A stretch of 64,000 nucleotides of DNA from Magnolia sinica (lineage: Eukaryota > Streptophyta > Magnoliopsida > Magnoliales > Magnoliaceae), in NCBI RefSeq assembly GCF_029962835.1, contig NC_080584.1, positions 78,830,862-78,894,861 on the forward strand, read 5' to 3'. Under the pieces are notes generated by a model. That model worked only from the letters and a program-made list of their open reading frames with translations. It had not been told where the DNA came from and searched no databases. The position numbers and the translations under genes are program-made. Below are positions 10,853-22,141 of this stretch, one piece after another; within the stretch, counting starts at the first letter, position 1; each line of letters starts with the position of its first letter.

Positions 10853-13354
10853 CTACTCGTTGGAACTTGCTGACGACACGCTTTTGGACCGTGAATTGGA
10901 CCGTGAATTGGTTGATGAATTGCTCGGCAGTTCAGAGCTTTGAGAAGCCACCGGTGAAGAGTTGGAGAAGAAAACCATGTTCTGATTTTCTATGAGAATC
11001 TGAAGTGATCTCGGTACCGGTGGGACGTTTGCTTCCAAAACACCCTCCAAGATTTGAATAACCTGCCCCATAGACGGCCTGTCATTCTCGTCATCTTGAA
11101 TGCACCAGCCTGCAACCCTGCAAGCTCGACCAAGCTCTTCCATGTTCGCATTTCCCTCCAATCTGTAATCCAACAAGCAATGGATTTCACCATCCATGAT
11201 TTTTCTCAGAGCCCAAATCGGGAAAAAGACTGTTTCCCCAACCCCCGATTGCTCTGTATTCCTCCTCCCTGAAATGACCTCGAAAACCATCATCCCATAG
11301 CTGTAGACATCGGCTTTTGGCGTGATTGCCAGGCCTGAAATCCATTCAGGAGCAAGATAGCCTCTTGTTCCTCTCATGGTTGTTAAAACCCGACTGAATT
11401 CCCGTCCAACAAGCTTTGCCAGACCAAAATCAGCCACCTTGGGACAGAACCCACCATCCAGAAGTATGTTTTCTGGCTTAATGTCGCAATGTATGATACA
11501 GTCTCTGCATTTCTCATGAAGATAAGATATTCCTCTTGCCGTCCCAATCGCAATCTGATACCTCGTTGGCCAATCCAGGAGATTGGAATTCTTACCAAAC
11601 AGATGAGAATCCAAAGACCCATTTGGCATGTAATCATAGACAAGCAGCCTTTTAGCCCTTTCGGAGCAAAACCCACGAAGGCGGATGAGATTAACGTGTT
11701 GGATCGTTCCGATTGTGCTAACCTCCGTCCGGAACTGCTTTTCTCCTTGCCGAAGCCCTTCAAGCTTCTTCACTGCTACTGTTGTTTGATCAGGTAAAGT
11801 CCCTTTGAAAACAGAACCGAAACCTCCACCGCCTAATTTCTCTGAGAAATTCTTCGTTGCAATCTGCAGACTTCGGTAGCTAAATGCAGTCAAAGAGCCT
11901 TGAACTGCCTCCGAACATACCATTTTCCGTCCCCACCGTCGCCTCCAAATAAAAAATAGAACAATACCCAATATAAAAACAGCTCCTGCAACTGCGCCTA
12001 CAACAGCCCATGTAATGGTTCCCTTCCTACTGACTGAAAACTTCATTTCAGAGGGATCAAGACGGAGATGAAGAGTGCCTTCGTCAACATTTCCACCAGA
12101 CAACTGCTTCAGATCTAACAATTCTCCATTCCATATCAAACACCTGCTCTTGAAAGCATAAGCAGTGCAAGAACAGTCATTTAAGCAAGCCAATTCACAT
12201 TCTCTGTCACTCCCAACTGCCAAAAATCGAGAGCGGTCTGGCAGCTTCATGCCGGACAAAGCCCAAAACCTGTCTTTCTCACCATCAAAAGACACATTCT
12301 GCCCACACCTCAAAGGAGTTTTCCTCCTGCACCCACCTGACCAACTACTCAAATTCCAGTCATTCGGAGACTTTGGCTCGAAACCATGCAAGCACGTACA
12401 GGACGACAAGCTCTCCTCTTTGCAGCTCCCAAAGGCCCCACAAATAGCATAAACCTCACATTTAGATCTTGGCTGAGACCAGAACAGATTCCATGAATGT
12501 GAGTCTTTCCGCCATAAAAAGGAATTCATTTGGCCTGAAGAACCCATCACGAATCTCGTAAGGATGGAATCATTTTTCACCGAATAAGTGAAAAACTTCC
12601 TCTCTTTGGTTTCATTGAAATTGAAATTGAATATGTAATTCCATATCATTTCGGGGACTTTGCTGAAAATATTTCCATCCCAATCCCCACTAGTCCAGTA
12701 ATTTCGAGTCCCATTCCACGTCATAACATACTGTGTGCTTCGGCTCGGGTCTATTGAGAGAGAGAATGGCCCAGGGGCCGGATCTTCGGAGTTCTTCCAT
12801 GAAGTAAGCCGGTTGTTTTCCTTCGTCACCTTGTTCAAACCAAGCCACCCTCCAGGCAGCCATGTATGAGTTGGGTGATCAAAGCTCTGCCAGTGCAGGA
12901 CAGACGGATCAGACCGGTCTCTCAGAACTAGATTTCCATTATCTAGGAGGACCGCAACAGTCGGGTTCAACGGCTTGGATGTTAGATTGGTTGACCAGAT
13001 TGGAAATTTTGAGGCGCTGACGAGGACTAGATTGCCATCTTCTGCAATTGTTAGGATTGAATTGGTGGGATTTGGGAGGGGCTTTTCTCTGTTAGCTACC
13101 CAGACAACTGTTTGTTCTGAGATCTGTTTGTACCAGATGCCTATGTAGTAGTTTTGGGATTTGCCTGGTGTGAAGAAACCCAGTTCAAATATCCCGCGTT
13201 GGGAGGTTAGGTTATGGGGCCAACTAAGATGTTGAGTTGGGGCGATGGAATCTAAACCATTGGAGAGGTGGGCCTTGAGAGAAAGGATGAAGAAGAGGAG
13301 GAGAGAGAGAGATGGCATGATTCTTCTGATATCCATGCCTACTGAAACATGCAA
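10853..13354 (-). CDS. G-type lectin S-receptor-like Ser/Thr kinase (At2g19130-like), copy A
   Basis: Intronless 833-residue receptor kinase, full length for the family. Order: signal peptide (about 13-32, LSLLLFFILSLKAH); bulb lectin domain (about 40-165, with VVWVANRE at 83-90 and GNLVL at 140-144); S-locus glycoprotein region (about 200-330, with SGDWDG at 222-227); Cys-rich EGF/PAN part (about 300-431); membrane segment (about 447-470) followed by RRRW; kinase (about 503-775). Kinase residues visible: Gly loop GGGGFG at 508-513, Lys529 in VAVKK, Glu544, HCDIKPEN with Asp624, DFG at 642-644, APE at 668-670. The Arg of HRD is Cys, so it is a non-RD kinase. The Ser-rich tail has a 12-bp in-frame repeat (SRSNSRS) that copy B lacks. 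All key residues are present, so it is probably active at the plasma membrane; ligand unknown. Translation could instead start at residue 7 (MDIRR), just before the signal peptide. Confidence 0.95.
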   Translation of the reverse strand: MHVSVGMDIRRIMPSLSLLLFFILSLKAHLSNGLDSIAPTQHLSWPHNLTSQRGIFELGFFTPGKSQNYYIGIWYKQISEQTVVWVANREKPLPNPTNSILTIAEDGNLVLVSASKFPIWSTNLTSKPLNPTVAVLLDNGNLVLRDRSDPSVLHWQSFDHPTHTWLPGGWLGLNKVTKENNRLTSWKNSEDPAPGPFSLSIDPSRSTQYVMTWNGTRNYWTSGDWDGNIFSKVPEMIWNYIFNFNFNETKERKFFTYSVKNDSILTRFVMGSSGQMNSFLWRKDSHSWNLFWSQPRSKCEVYAICGAFGSCKEESLSSCTCLHGFEPKSPNDWNLSSWSGGCRRKTPLRCGQNVSFDGEKDRFWALSGMKLPDRSRFLAVGSDRECELACLNDCSCTAYAFKSRCLIWNGELLDLKQLSGGNVDEGTLHLRLDPSEMKFSVSRKGTITWAVVGAVAGAVFILGIVLFFIWRRRWGRKMVCSEAVQGSLTAFSYRSLQIATKNFSEKLGGGGFGSVFKGTLPDQTTVAVKKLEGLRQGEKQFRTEVSTIGTIQHVNLIRLRGFCSERAKRLLVYDYMPNGSLDSHLFGKNSNLLDWPTRYQIAIGTARGISYLHEKCRDCIIHCDIKPENILLDGGFCPKVADFGLAKLVGREFSRVLTTMRGTRGYLAPEWISGLAITPKADVYSYGMMVFEVISGRRNTEQSGVGETVFFPIWALRKIMDGEIHCLLDYRLEGNANMEELGRACRVAGWCIQDDENDRPSMGQVIQILEGVLEANVPPVPRSLQILIENQNMVFFSNSSPVASQSSELPSNSSTNSRSNSRSKSVSSASSNE

Positions 13355-13520
13355 GATATATGTAGGAAGGAGAAGATACGATGAGGTGCTTGGAAGGAGG
13401 TTTCCTGGTATTAAAGTGCGAAGTTAAAATTACTTAAATACCCCGTGGTTACCATGGTTGACTGGTTCTTCAAAGTTCAAATTTTGCGGCTGAAACACCC
13501 TTCTAGACATATACGGTCAA
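13355..13520 (-). promoter_or_regulatory. Putative promoter of kinase A: TATA-like and two W-boxes
   Basis: Reading the minus strand, TATTTAAG (plus 13433-13440) lies about 80 bp before the start codon. Further upstream are W-box cores: TTGACT on the plus strand at 13458-13463 and TTGACC on the minus strand at 13515-13520. All three sit at matching places upstream of kinase B, although nearby non-coding sequence has drifted. W-boxes bind WRKY factors, common at immune receptor genes. Function is inferred from sequence only. Confidence 0.4.
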
Positions 13521-15083
13521 TGTGGAGTTTGTCTCGCCGTGTTGTGCCCGTGTCAAAGTTCTAAAACTCGCTGACTCGACTCTGAACTCTTCTGAGTTAG
13601 CTTGACTCGGTGAGATTTCAATCCGAATCACTGGAAGCCAAGGATTAATGGGTGGTTTTAAGCTGAAAGAAAAAAAAATAATTTAAAAAAAAATAAATAT
13701 ATCCTTCTAATCATGTTACAAAATACCGGGCGTTGCATGTATCAAAGTTATAAAATAGTTTTATGTATCAAAGTTAAAAAATACTGGAAAATTCAATCTT
13801 GAGTCCTTGCATGCATAGTTTTTAAACTCACTGACTGGACTCAAAACTCGTTTAGGTCAATTCAACTCAGTGAGAATTTAAGCTGAGTCGCTAGAAAACT
13901 CAGTATTAATTGGCTAGAAAACTCAGTCGCGTGTGGATGTGACTTGTGATGGTATATCAATGCATACCAAGGGACTTTAACACTCACGTGTACGATGTGG
14001 AGCTCGGCTAGGCGAGGGTGGGTGTAGGGACAATCACACCAGGCTTGATTTCCCAATTCCTTAGCTGGACTTGATTTTCTTTGTCCCCCAGGAGAGATTC
14101 GAAAACCTAACTTTCTCCTCTAGTACCATCTCAACTACCTATTTACTCTAAAAGCATTAGAGAATGGTATATTAATATATATCAAGGGTATTCAACATGA
14201 CTCAACACTAAGCCAAGAAGACTCATTGAGTCGACTTGATAGAATTGGAACGGAACAAGGGAATCAAACCATTCATACCTTCGGTAAAATGCACTTAAAC
14301 AGTGCCTTATGTAGTGTGCTACTATTAGATTTAACGTTGTTAGTGGATCTAATTTATAGTATTAGATGTTGAGTCAACATAGGTTGAGTCTCAAATTTTG
14401 GAACCATCTTACATGACACAAGGGATATTTAATATTTAAATAAAAAAATTATGAATTGTAATAAATATTAAAAATAAAAAAGGTTTTTCTTACTTCCCCA
14501 CATTCTTGGGGATCGCCGAGACCTTTTAAACGGCACAAGGGGTGACATATCATCGACCTGAACTATCCATTCATTCACACGACTAAGAGCTAGCCATGGC
14601 ATCGGAATCACGCCTTTCAGATTAACATAATAATAAAGTTTTGTTTGGTGCTAAGCTAAAGTAGCTTGATCCTCATAGGAGAGGTTGACTGTTGGAATAT
14701 CTCCCATTCGTTTAAATTTCATCCCATAAAAAAAAGAAAAAGAAAAAAAAAAGATTGAATGTAATTGATGGTAAATGGATGCACATGGGTAGAAAAGGGG
14801 CATTTGGTTGTCGGTAAACCAATAGTGGCAATTGGAACCAAGGTGAAATGAAATCCAACAAAATCATGTAAATTGAAATCTTGTAAAAGGCCTAATGTTA
14901 GTAGTTGGATTATAAAAAGCGGGCCACAATTATGGTCCACCCAAGACTTAGAATTTTTTTATTTTTTTTACTGAAGTATATATTTTAGTGGGTTTATTAC
15001 AATTATTACATTAAATGTCACGTAAACTAATTTAGGAGTATTAAAATAGATTTACTTAATGTATTCTAATTCCAGGCATCAAA
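13521..15083. other. Duplicated intergenic DNA with CTCGACTCAGTGAG-type repeats
   Basis: Aligned with 51449-53005 in copy B. Two related stretches (about 13560-13640 and 13810-13930) are rich in ACTCGCTGACTCGACTC and ACTCAGTGAGAATTT motifs and look like old DNA-element debris present before the duplication. No supported gene. The segment ends at the copia target site. Confidence 0.55.
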
Positions 15084-15088
15084 ACATA

Positions 15089-15481
15089 TGTTGTATTTGA
15101 TGTCTTAAATCTAATCAGATTTTGCGCAAATTTTTTCGTAAAACTGTGAAATTGCGGGATTTGTTTCCAATTTCATTTAAGATTCTTTCCAAAGCTATAT
15201 ATATAGGTGTAAATGAGATTGTGATGCATTCCAAGGGTTTCTAAATAATTCTAGGGTTTCAAAAGGGTGTTGCATGGGTGAGATTCGAGGTTATTCGAAT
15301 TGGGTAAGCCATCTCTCTTTGTAATTTCTACTTTCATAGTAAATTTTTGTTGCTTTGTGCTGTGGTTTTTTTCCGAAAGGATTTTTCACGTTAAATCATT
15401 GTATTTTCCTTCCATTTTGCTTAGTGCTTTTGGATTGCTATCCTAAATTCATCTCTGTGTGATTCTCTCATTTATCCAACA
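15089..15481 (+). repeat. 5' LTR of the copia element
   Basis: Starts TGTTGTATTTGATG and ends CCAACA; a TATATATATAGGTG sequence near 15199-15210 may be its TATA region. The adjacent bases 5' are ACATA. Related LTRs are at 41582-42011 and at 63463 onward. Confidence 0.88.
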
Positions 15482-15483
15482 AG

Positions 15484-15495
15484 TGGTATCAGACC
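15484..15495 (+). other. Primer-binding site, tRNA-Met type
   Basis: TGGTATCAGACC follows two bases after the LTR end. The usual plant copia site is TGGTATCAGAGC, complementary to the initiator tRNA-Met 3' end. Confidence 0.8.
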
Positions 15496-16569
15496 AATCA
15501 TTGGGGCGCGGGCCTAAATATAAATGATTAGTATTAATGGGAAACACTAGGTATGACATTGAGAAGCACTCAGGTAAATATAATTTTAAGTTATGAAAGA
15601 TCAAGATGATCAGTTCGTTAACCAAACAAGGTGAAGATGGTACTCTTGAGGAGCGAAAGTCGACTATGAGTGATGATAATTAGAATACGCTTAATAAAAA
15701 GGCTTTATCCTCGATCCGTTTGTGTCTCACGGATGAGGTTCTGTATAATGTTTTGATGGAGAAAATTGCAGCTGATTTATGGGCGAAGTTAGAAGATATT
15801 TATACGAAAAAAATCCACTAAAAATTGTATACACTTGAAGCTACAGTTGTTCACCTTCATGATGGTAGAAGATGGAGATGTGGAGGCCCACATCATTTAT
15901 TTTAATAAATTGATTTGCAGGTTGCTGGATATGGATGAAGTAGTCAAAGATGAAGATTAGGCATGCATGCTGTTGAATTCTCTTCCAGCATCGTTTGAGT
16001 CATTCAGAGACTTATTATGCACAGCAAATAAATCCCTAAGTGTGAACACCATTATCTTAGTCCTTCAAGGAAAGGTCATAAGAAACATAAACGTTGGCGT
16101 AGGTGAAATTGTGGTGTGGACCGCTATAGTAGAGGTAGGAATAGGTCAAAGTGTCCTAGAGGGAGGTGAATACGACTTTATAAAATTTTATGCCTTATTT
16201 TAAATCTTATTACCTTAATTTTGATTTAATATGCAACTATCAAGATATCACCAATTTAACTCTAATGGCTTCCAAGCCAAGTAGAGGATCCAATCACAAG
16301 ACTATTCAATATTTAGTATGATACAATAACTAGTCTAAGATGGATGAGAAAAGTGACTGTGTATGAGATGTAATTCAAATCAAAACATTCATATTATCAA
16401 GGTTGTATATAAAAGATAAACATAATGAAAGATCAAGCAAGAATCAATCCCAAACACAGTCGTTTATAGTGGTTCGGCTATGTGCCAACTCCACTCCCGG
16501 CAGACGCACTCATCCCATGAGTGTACCGGATTTTACTAATGGAGGTTTTAAATCAGGTTCACCTCAAAC

Positions 16570-16960
16570 TGTTACAACCTGCACAAGGATGACTCTAGGA
16601 CCTACACAAGGTACCTAAGACGTGCCTACACAAGACACAAGTTTATACCTTACACAAGAGTAAAGGTCAACACGAAACACCTAAGTTTTATGCCCTACAC
16701 AAGAGCAAAGGGTCCACACAAAGAACTTAAGTTGTATGCCCTACACAAGAGCAGAGGATCCACACAAGGAAACTAGGTTTTAGGCCACACATGCCAAGGA
16801 TCTATATAAGGAACCTGGTTTAGACCACACAGGTCAATGATCCACACTAGAACCCTAGTTTAGGCCACACAGGCTAAGGACCTACAAAAGGGACCTAAAA
16901 TTTATACCCAACACAAGAACAAGGGTCAACACACAACACCCAAACGTACTCTCCCGTTGG
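16570..16960. repeat. Diverged tandem array, CACACAAGGAACCTA-type
   Basis: About seven degenerate units of roughly 45-65 bp, each with a CCTACACAAGAGCAAAGG-like half and a TCCACACAAGGAACCTAAG-like half. They lie inside the copia-type solo LTR. Such arrays are common in the U3/R part of long plant LTRs. Confidence 0.6.
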
Positions 16961-17462
16961 AGGCCTCCTATGAAAACTTGAAGGGGTGAGAAGCACCTGT
17001 GACCTAATCTACATAAGGAATGATCAACAGGGTCTTTGGACTCTAATGACTTACAAATAAGTAGATGAGCACCATTCTACACGATGATGAAGATATACCC
17101 CCTTGATGATGGAGATTTTTCAGCTCCCTTGATCCGCAATGCTCGATGATGTTCCAATAAGGCGACGGGTTAAGTTAAGGTTATCTTGGAATCCTACTCT
17201 ACTAAATGTTTTCCTATTTTAGAAAATGAGTGATTCCAAGCATTCAAGGTATCCCAGCTCAATGATTTGTCATTGAGATAGTAGCCGGGTGATCCTTGAA
17301 TGAGGAACTTCATTCGCCAATCCACTCTATTAAATATCAATGATGGGGGTGGATTGAGGAATGAACTCCCATGAGAAAAAGAGTATGGGGAAGGTGATAT
17401 GCAATTACTCTCTCAAAGCTTTCACTTTTTTCTCAATACAACAACCAAGACCAAGCTCTCCT

Positions 17463-18150
17463 TGTCACCCCCCGAACTCGAAAATCGGGCTCACAAAATT
17501 TTCGATCGCCGAATCCGACGCCGACAGCCTCCATAAAACCCCATTCTCGGCTCCCAGCACCCATTTACCAGGTCTCAATCCGTGGATCCTACAAGGAGGA
17601 TTTTCAATATCAATTTAATTCATAATGAGCATAACCATGAGCATAACCCACGAACAATAACCACAAGAACACCATCACAAAATCCACTATGATCAAAAAC
17701 TTTTAAATACAATGCGTCTGAAAGGAAATATAAGATGATGGTAATAACAAAAACTCAAAAGCTTGACTGTACGCTCCAACTCTGATGAGGCTACGGCTGC
17801 GTGTCATGCCCCAAACTCAGAAACCGGGCTCACAAAATTCTCGTTCGCCGAATTTGGTCGACAGCCTCCGCAGTACCCCATTCTCGGCTCCCAATGCACA
17901 TGCACCAAATTCCAATCCTAGGATCCTACAAAGAGGATTTTTCAATGTACATTTATCTTAAAGAAGCATAACCACAAGTATACCCAAATCACAAGAGCAA
18001 TATCACCATCACATATCCACTAATATAATCATTTGACTACAATGCTGAAAAGAAAATACATAAATCGAAAATCATGCTCCAGAAGACCACTGTACGCTCC
18101 AAGCTCAACACTACTACATCACTTGCACGCAACTATCATGCATAAGCTTA
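17463..18150 (+). repeat. LTR start duplicated head to tail
   Basis: The opening ~340 bp (17463-17806, TGTCACCCC.. with CGGGCTCACAAAATT and CCCCATTCTCGGCTCCCA) recurs in diverged form from 17807 (TGTCATGCCCC..), after which the LTR continues normally. Either unequal exchange or insertion of a sibling copy could explain it. Confidence 0.75.
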
Positions 18151-19589
18151 TAAAAAGCTTAGAGAGTGGTGTAAGTATGTGCACAAGGTAAGTACAAGTA
18201 TTCAATACAATGTCATAGTCATACAATACCGCACATACTAATAATCCATAAATCGTACAATGTCGGAATAAGCAGAAATATTGACAAGATCATGAATTAT
18301 CAGAGTAGTCAGAAATACTGACAAGATCATAATTCACACGATAACAGAGTAAGCGGGAATACTTACAAGTCCATGAGTCATACAATATTAAGATACGCAA
18401 TACAAATCAAACTGTGCAAATGAGGAGTCATAGAGAGACAAATATTAAATGCAGAGGATGCAATGCAATATACATTCCTGATGAGTAATACAGTTAGCGT
18501 CAGCCATACCATATGCCACGGATGTAATGCAAAATGCGGTGCGAATAGAATGACCATGCTGGAGTGTGAAGTCGAGATGGTAGTACGTAGTATCGCAAGC
18601 TATGGGGTCTATCACAATTGACTTCTATCTAAACTAGTCTCATACCTAATTTGGATAGTCAAACTCAATGTGGTAAACTCCTGATCTCAGGTTAGTCACG
18701 CGCCTCAATCGAAATCCTGGCCATTACGAAGGTACACATAACAAATAGTTGCGCACCACCAGCCCGAGTGAATAGTGAATGAATGAATGAATGAGTATGC
18801 AACTCGTGCTCAATAAGTCCACATATCAGTACAGTTCATCTCTGGGATCATCACCGAGGTTTAGTACACTCCAAATGGCACTGCCGCTCTCCCAGCTGCA
18901 CATTCCCAATGAGAGTAAGAAACTTCACTATCCGCCTGGCCAATAGTCTGCAATACCTATCCGGCACGTCGATAGCGGATCCATTCATGAGCTGGTCAAA
19001 CTCGGCCTAGTATTGCCCTCTTCTCTCGGGCGGGTAAGGCCATACCCCCTCCCAACCGACCACAACACAGTGAGAGACGCAGCCTCCTGGTATTCGGCAC
19101 TCGAGCGCTCATGTATTCACTCAGTCTCGACGTTGGAGCATCTCTTGGCCTTGGAGGTTTAAGGACTTTCACCCACGAACATCCAAAGTGCCCAGATGCT
19201 CGAACTAAACTTTCCAGTGTCCCATCTAGCCATCCACAACAAGCCTGTGGAGGTCATAGCCCTGATGTTGCTAGGGCGTATAATAATCACAATCACACAA
19301 TGCAAGATGCATAATTCATACAATCCAGTTATGCATTGATCCTGTGCATACCATGCGCTCATGTGAGACAATCTCCTCGCATCAAGGAGTCTCATAACAA
19401 ATTGCCCAATGACATATGCAATGGTCAACTACATCTCATAACAAATATGCAGATGATACGTATGGGCATGTATCATGATACTATGCTGTCACATACTCAT
19501 AATCGGTATCAATAACCGACATCAACAATCGGCCTCGACAATGTGGACATTTAACCAATATTGCTCCCGATGTATGGTCCACATAGAGC

Positions 19590-20760
19590 CAAACATATAA
19601 TGCGCCCACAGCCTCACACAAAGGTTTAATATACAACACAATGGGCCTTACACAAGGACCACATATACACAACAGGTGGGCCCTGCTCATGGGCCTCAAA
19701 TACATGACATGTGGGCCCTGCACATAAGTCTCGAATGCATCAAATGGGTCGGGCATAATAATATCACGATGGGCCTTGCCCATAAGCCGAGAATACATCA
19801 AAATGGGCCTTGCCCATGGGCCATGAATACATACAATGGGCCTTGCCCATGGGCCTCAAATACATCATAATGGGTCCCATCACCTAGGCCTCAATACACA
19901 TCTCATTGGGCCTTGGACATGGGATGAATACACATCACGTCAGGTCTCAAATACGGGTCACATATACATCACATTGAGCCTTGACAATCAAAATCGGCAA
20001 TCGACCACGACAAATTAGAATCGGTAATCGGCCTCGATCGATATTCGGCAATCGGCCACGACAAATCAAAATCGGTAATCGGCAATTGGCCACGACAAAT
20101 CAGAATCGGAAATTGGCCTCGATCGATAATCGGCAATCGGCCATGACAAATCAAAATCGAAAATCAGCCTCGATCGATAATCAGCGATCGGCCACGACAA
20201 ATCAGAATCGGAAATCGGCCACGATAAATCAGAATTGGTAATTGGCCTCGATCGATAATCAGCAATCGACCACGACAAATCAGAATCGGTGATCGGTAAT
20301 CGGCCATGACAAATCAGAATAAAAAATCTGCCTCGATCGATAATCGGCAATCGACCATAACAAATCAGAATCAGAAATCGGCCTCGATCGATAATCGGCA
20401 ATCGGCCACGACAAATCAGAATTGAAAATCGTCCTCGATCGATATTCGACAATCGGTGAGAATCCTATCAAGGCCTAAGGGAAGGTCACAATGTAGACAT
20501 CTAACCATCATTGCGGATCAATGTGGACATTTAACCAACATTTTCCCTAATGGGGTAGTCCACATAGAACCAAACACATAATGGCCCCACGGCCTCGCAC
20601 AAGGGCCTCGAATACATCACATCGGGCCTTATCCATGGGCCTCCAATACATCACATTGGGCCTTGCCCATGGGCCTCGAATACATTAAAAGGGTCACGCG
20701 TCATGGGCCTAATACATGTCACAATGGGCCTTAGATTCAAACAGGTGGGCCCCATCATAT
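19590..20760. repeat. Two interleaved tandem arrays inside the gypsy LTR
   Basis: Outer array (about 19590-19990 and 20590-20760): ~33-36-bp units of the GGGCCTTGCCCATGGGCCTC / AATACATCAC type. Inner array (about 19981-20455): about nine ~51-bp units with AATCGGCCACGACAAATCAG and CCTCGATCGATAATCGG. A further ~65-bp direct repeat (ATGTGGACATTTAACCAA ... CACATAGA.CCAAACA) brackets the inner array near 19540 and 20520. No convincing coding; open frames here are repeat artefacts. Confidence 0.75.
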
Positions 20761-20763
20761 GGG

Positions 20764-20765
<2 letters not shown>

Positions 20766-20862
<97 letters not shown>

Positions 20863-20864
20863 TA
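20766..20864. repeat. (TA)n microsatellite
   Basis: About 99 bp of TA dinucleotides, broken only by TACATA and TATGTA steps. Confidence 0.95.
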
Positions 20865-22065
20865 AGTGGGCTGTTACAAATGGGCCAAGTTAAATGGGTC
20901 GAACCAAATGGGCCGGTGTAAATGGGCCGAATCGATTGGGCCGTTACAAATGGGCCGAATCAAGTGGGCCCCTAATACATTAAATGGGCCATACCAATGG
21001 GTCGTACCAACTACTCCCTTCACCCATTGTTAGAGATGATTTTAGAGCATTATTTAAAAATGAATCATATACAATGATCATCTGGACCATACCACAAATG
21101 ACAGTGGTGATAACGATTTCCACAGTTAAATTTCAATGGGCCGCACCATAGTATTTATTTCCCATCCAGTCTTTTCATAAGGTCACAAAGACCTGGAATT
21201 TAGAAGCAAAACAAATATTATATTAATTGCTTCAAAAGTTCTGTGCTCCCACAAGGGTTTCAATGATGGACGTTCAATCCCCCCACTGTTTTACTGCAGT
21301 GTGGTCCATTTGATAAATAGCATGGATAAAATACATACATCAGGTGTAAGCCACACAGAACTTACTGATGTCATGGTGCCCATTGATGGACGGTATAGAT
21401 GAAGCACGTACATCGTGTGTAGCCCACGAAACTTGCTACTGGAAACAATAGCTATAACTGGTGTGGCAGACCAGCCAGTCAGTGCCCATCGTCCATTTGA
21501 ATGGTCTGGATTACAAATGGATGGACGGCGCTGATAGAACTCATACACCATGTGGGGCCTCGTCCAAATGAACGAACAGTGAGGATGCAAATATACATCA
21601 CAGTGAACTCCACCTATCCACTGATGAATGGACGGCATTAATATAAACATGCATCAAGTTGGACTCCACCCGTCCAGATCGCTGGACGGCGTGGATACAA
21701 ACATACATCAGTGGGACCCACCACTCACATGGCCCACCTTACATATGTATATATATTATAATATAATATAATATAATATATATAAATTACACTAGCCACC
21801 GTCCAGACACCTGAATGTTCTGGACGGTGGAGATCTCATGCACATTACATGGTGTGCCACACGTGTGGCCCACCTCAAATCATGATAATATATATTATAT
21901 TAATATATATAAATATATAGCATATAATATAATATATTATATGTACATGCACAAATCCACCGTCCAGATACATCTGGACGGTGCAGATGGTGTAAATTGA
22001 AGGTGGGTCCCACGTATGAGTGGCCCACCAGTGCATCTTGTAATATAAAATATTATATTATAAAG

Positions 22066-22066
<1 letters not shown>

Positions 22067-22140
<74 letters not shown>
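22067..22140. repeat. (TA)n(TG)n compound microsatellite
   Basis: TA repeats to about 22110, then TG repeats to about 22138. Confidence 0.95.

Positions 22141-22141
<1 letters not shown>

Noticed and set aside
10990-12452. Several 60-126-codon open frames overlapping kinase A on both strands
   Set aside because: They are alternate-frame and antisense shadows of the conserved kinase coding sequence; the same shadows recur in copy B (48657-50489).
19981-20455. CRISPR-like spaced repeats
   Set aside because: Units are diverged and contiguous without unique spacers; this is a plant LTR tandem array.
19836-20471. Open frames on both strands rich in NRPRSI/ADYRSR repeats
   Set aside because: They arise from the ~51-bp tandem array, which is open in several frames at once.
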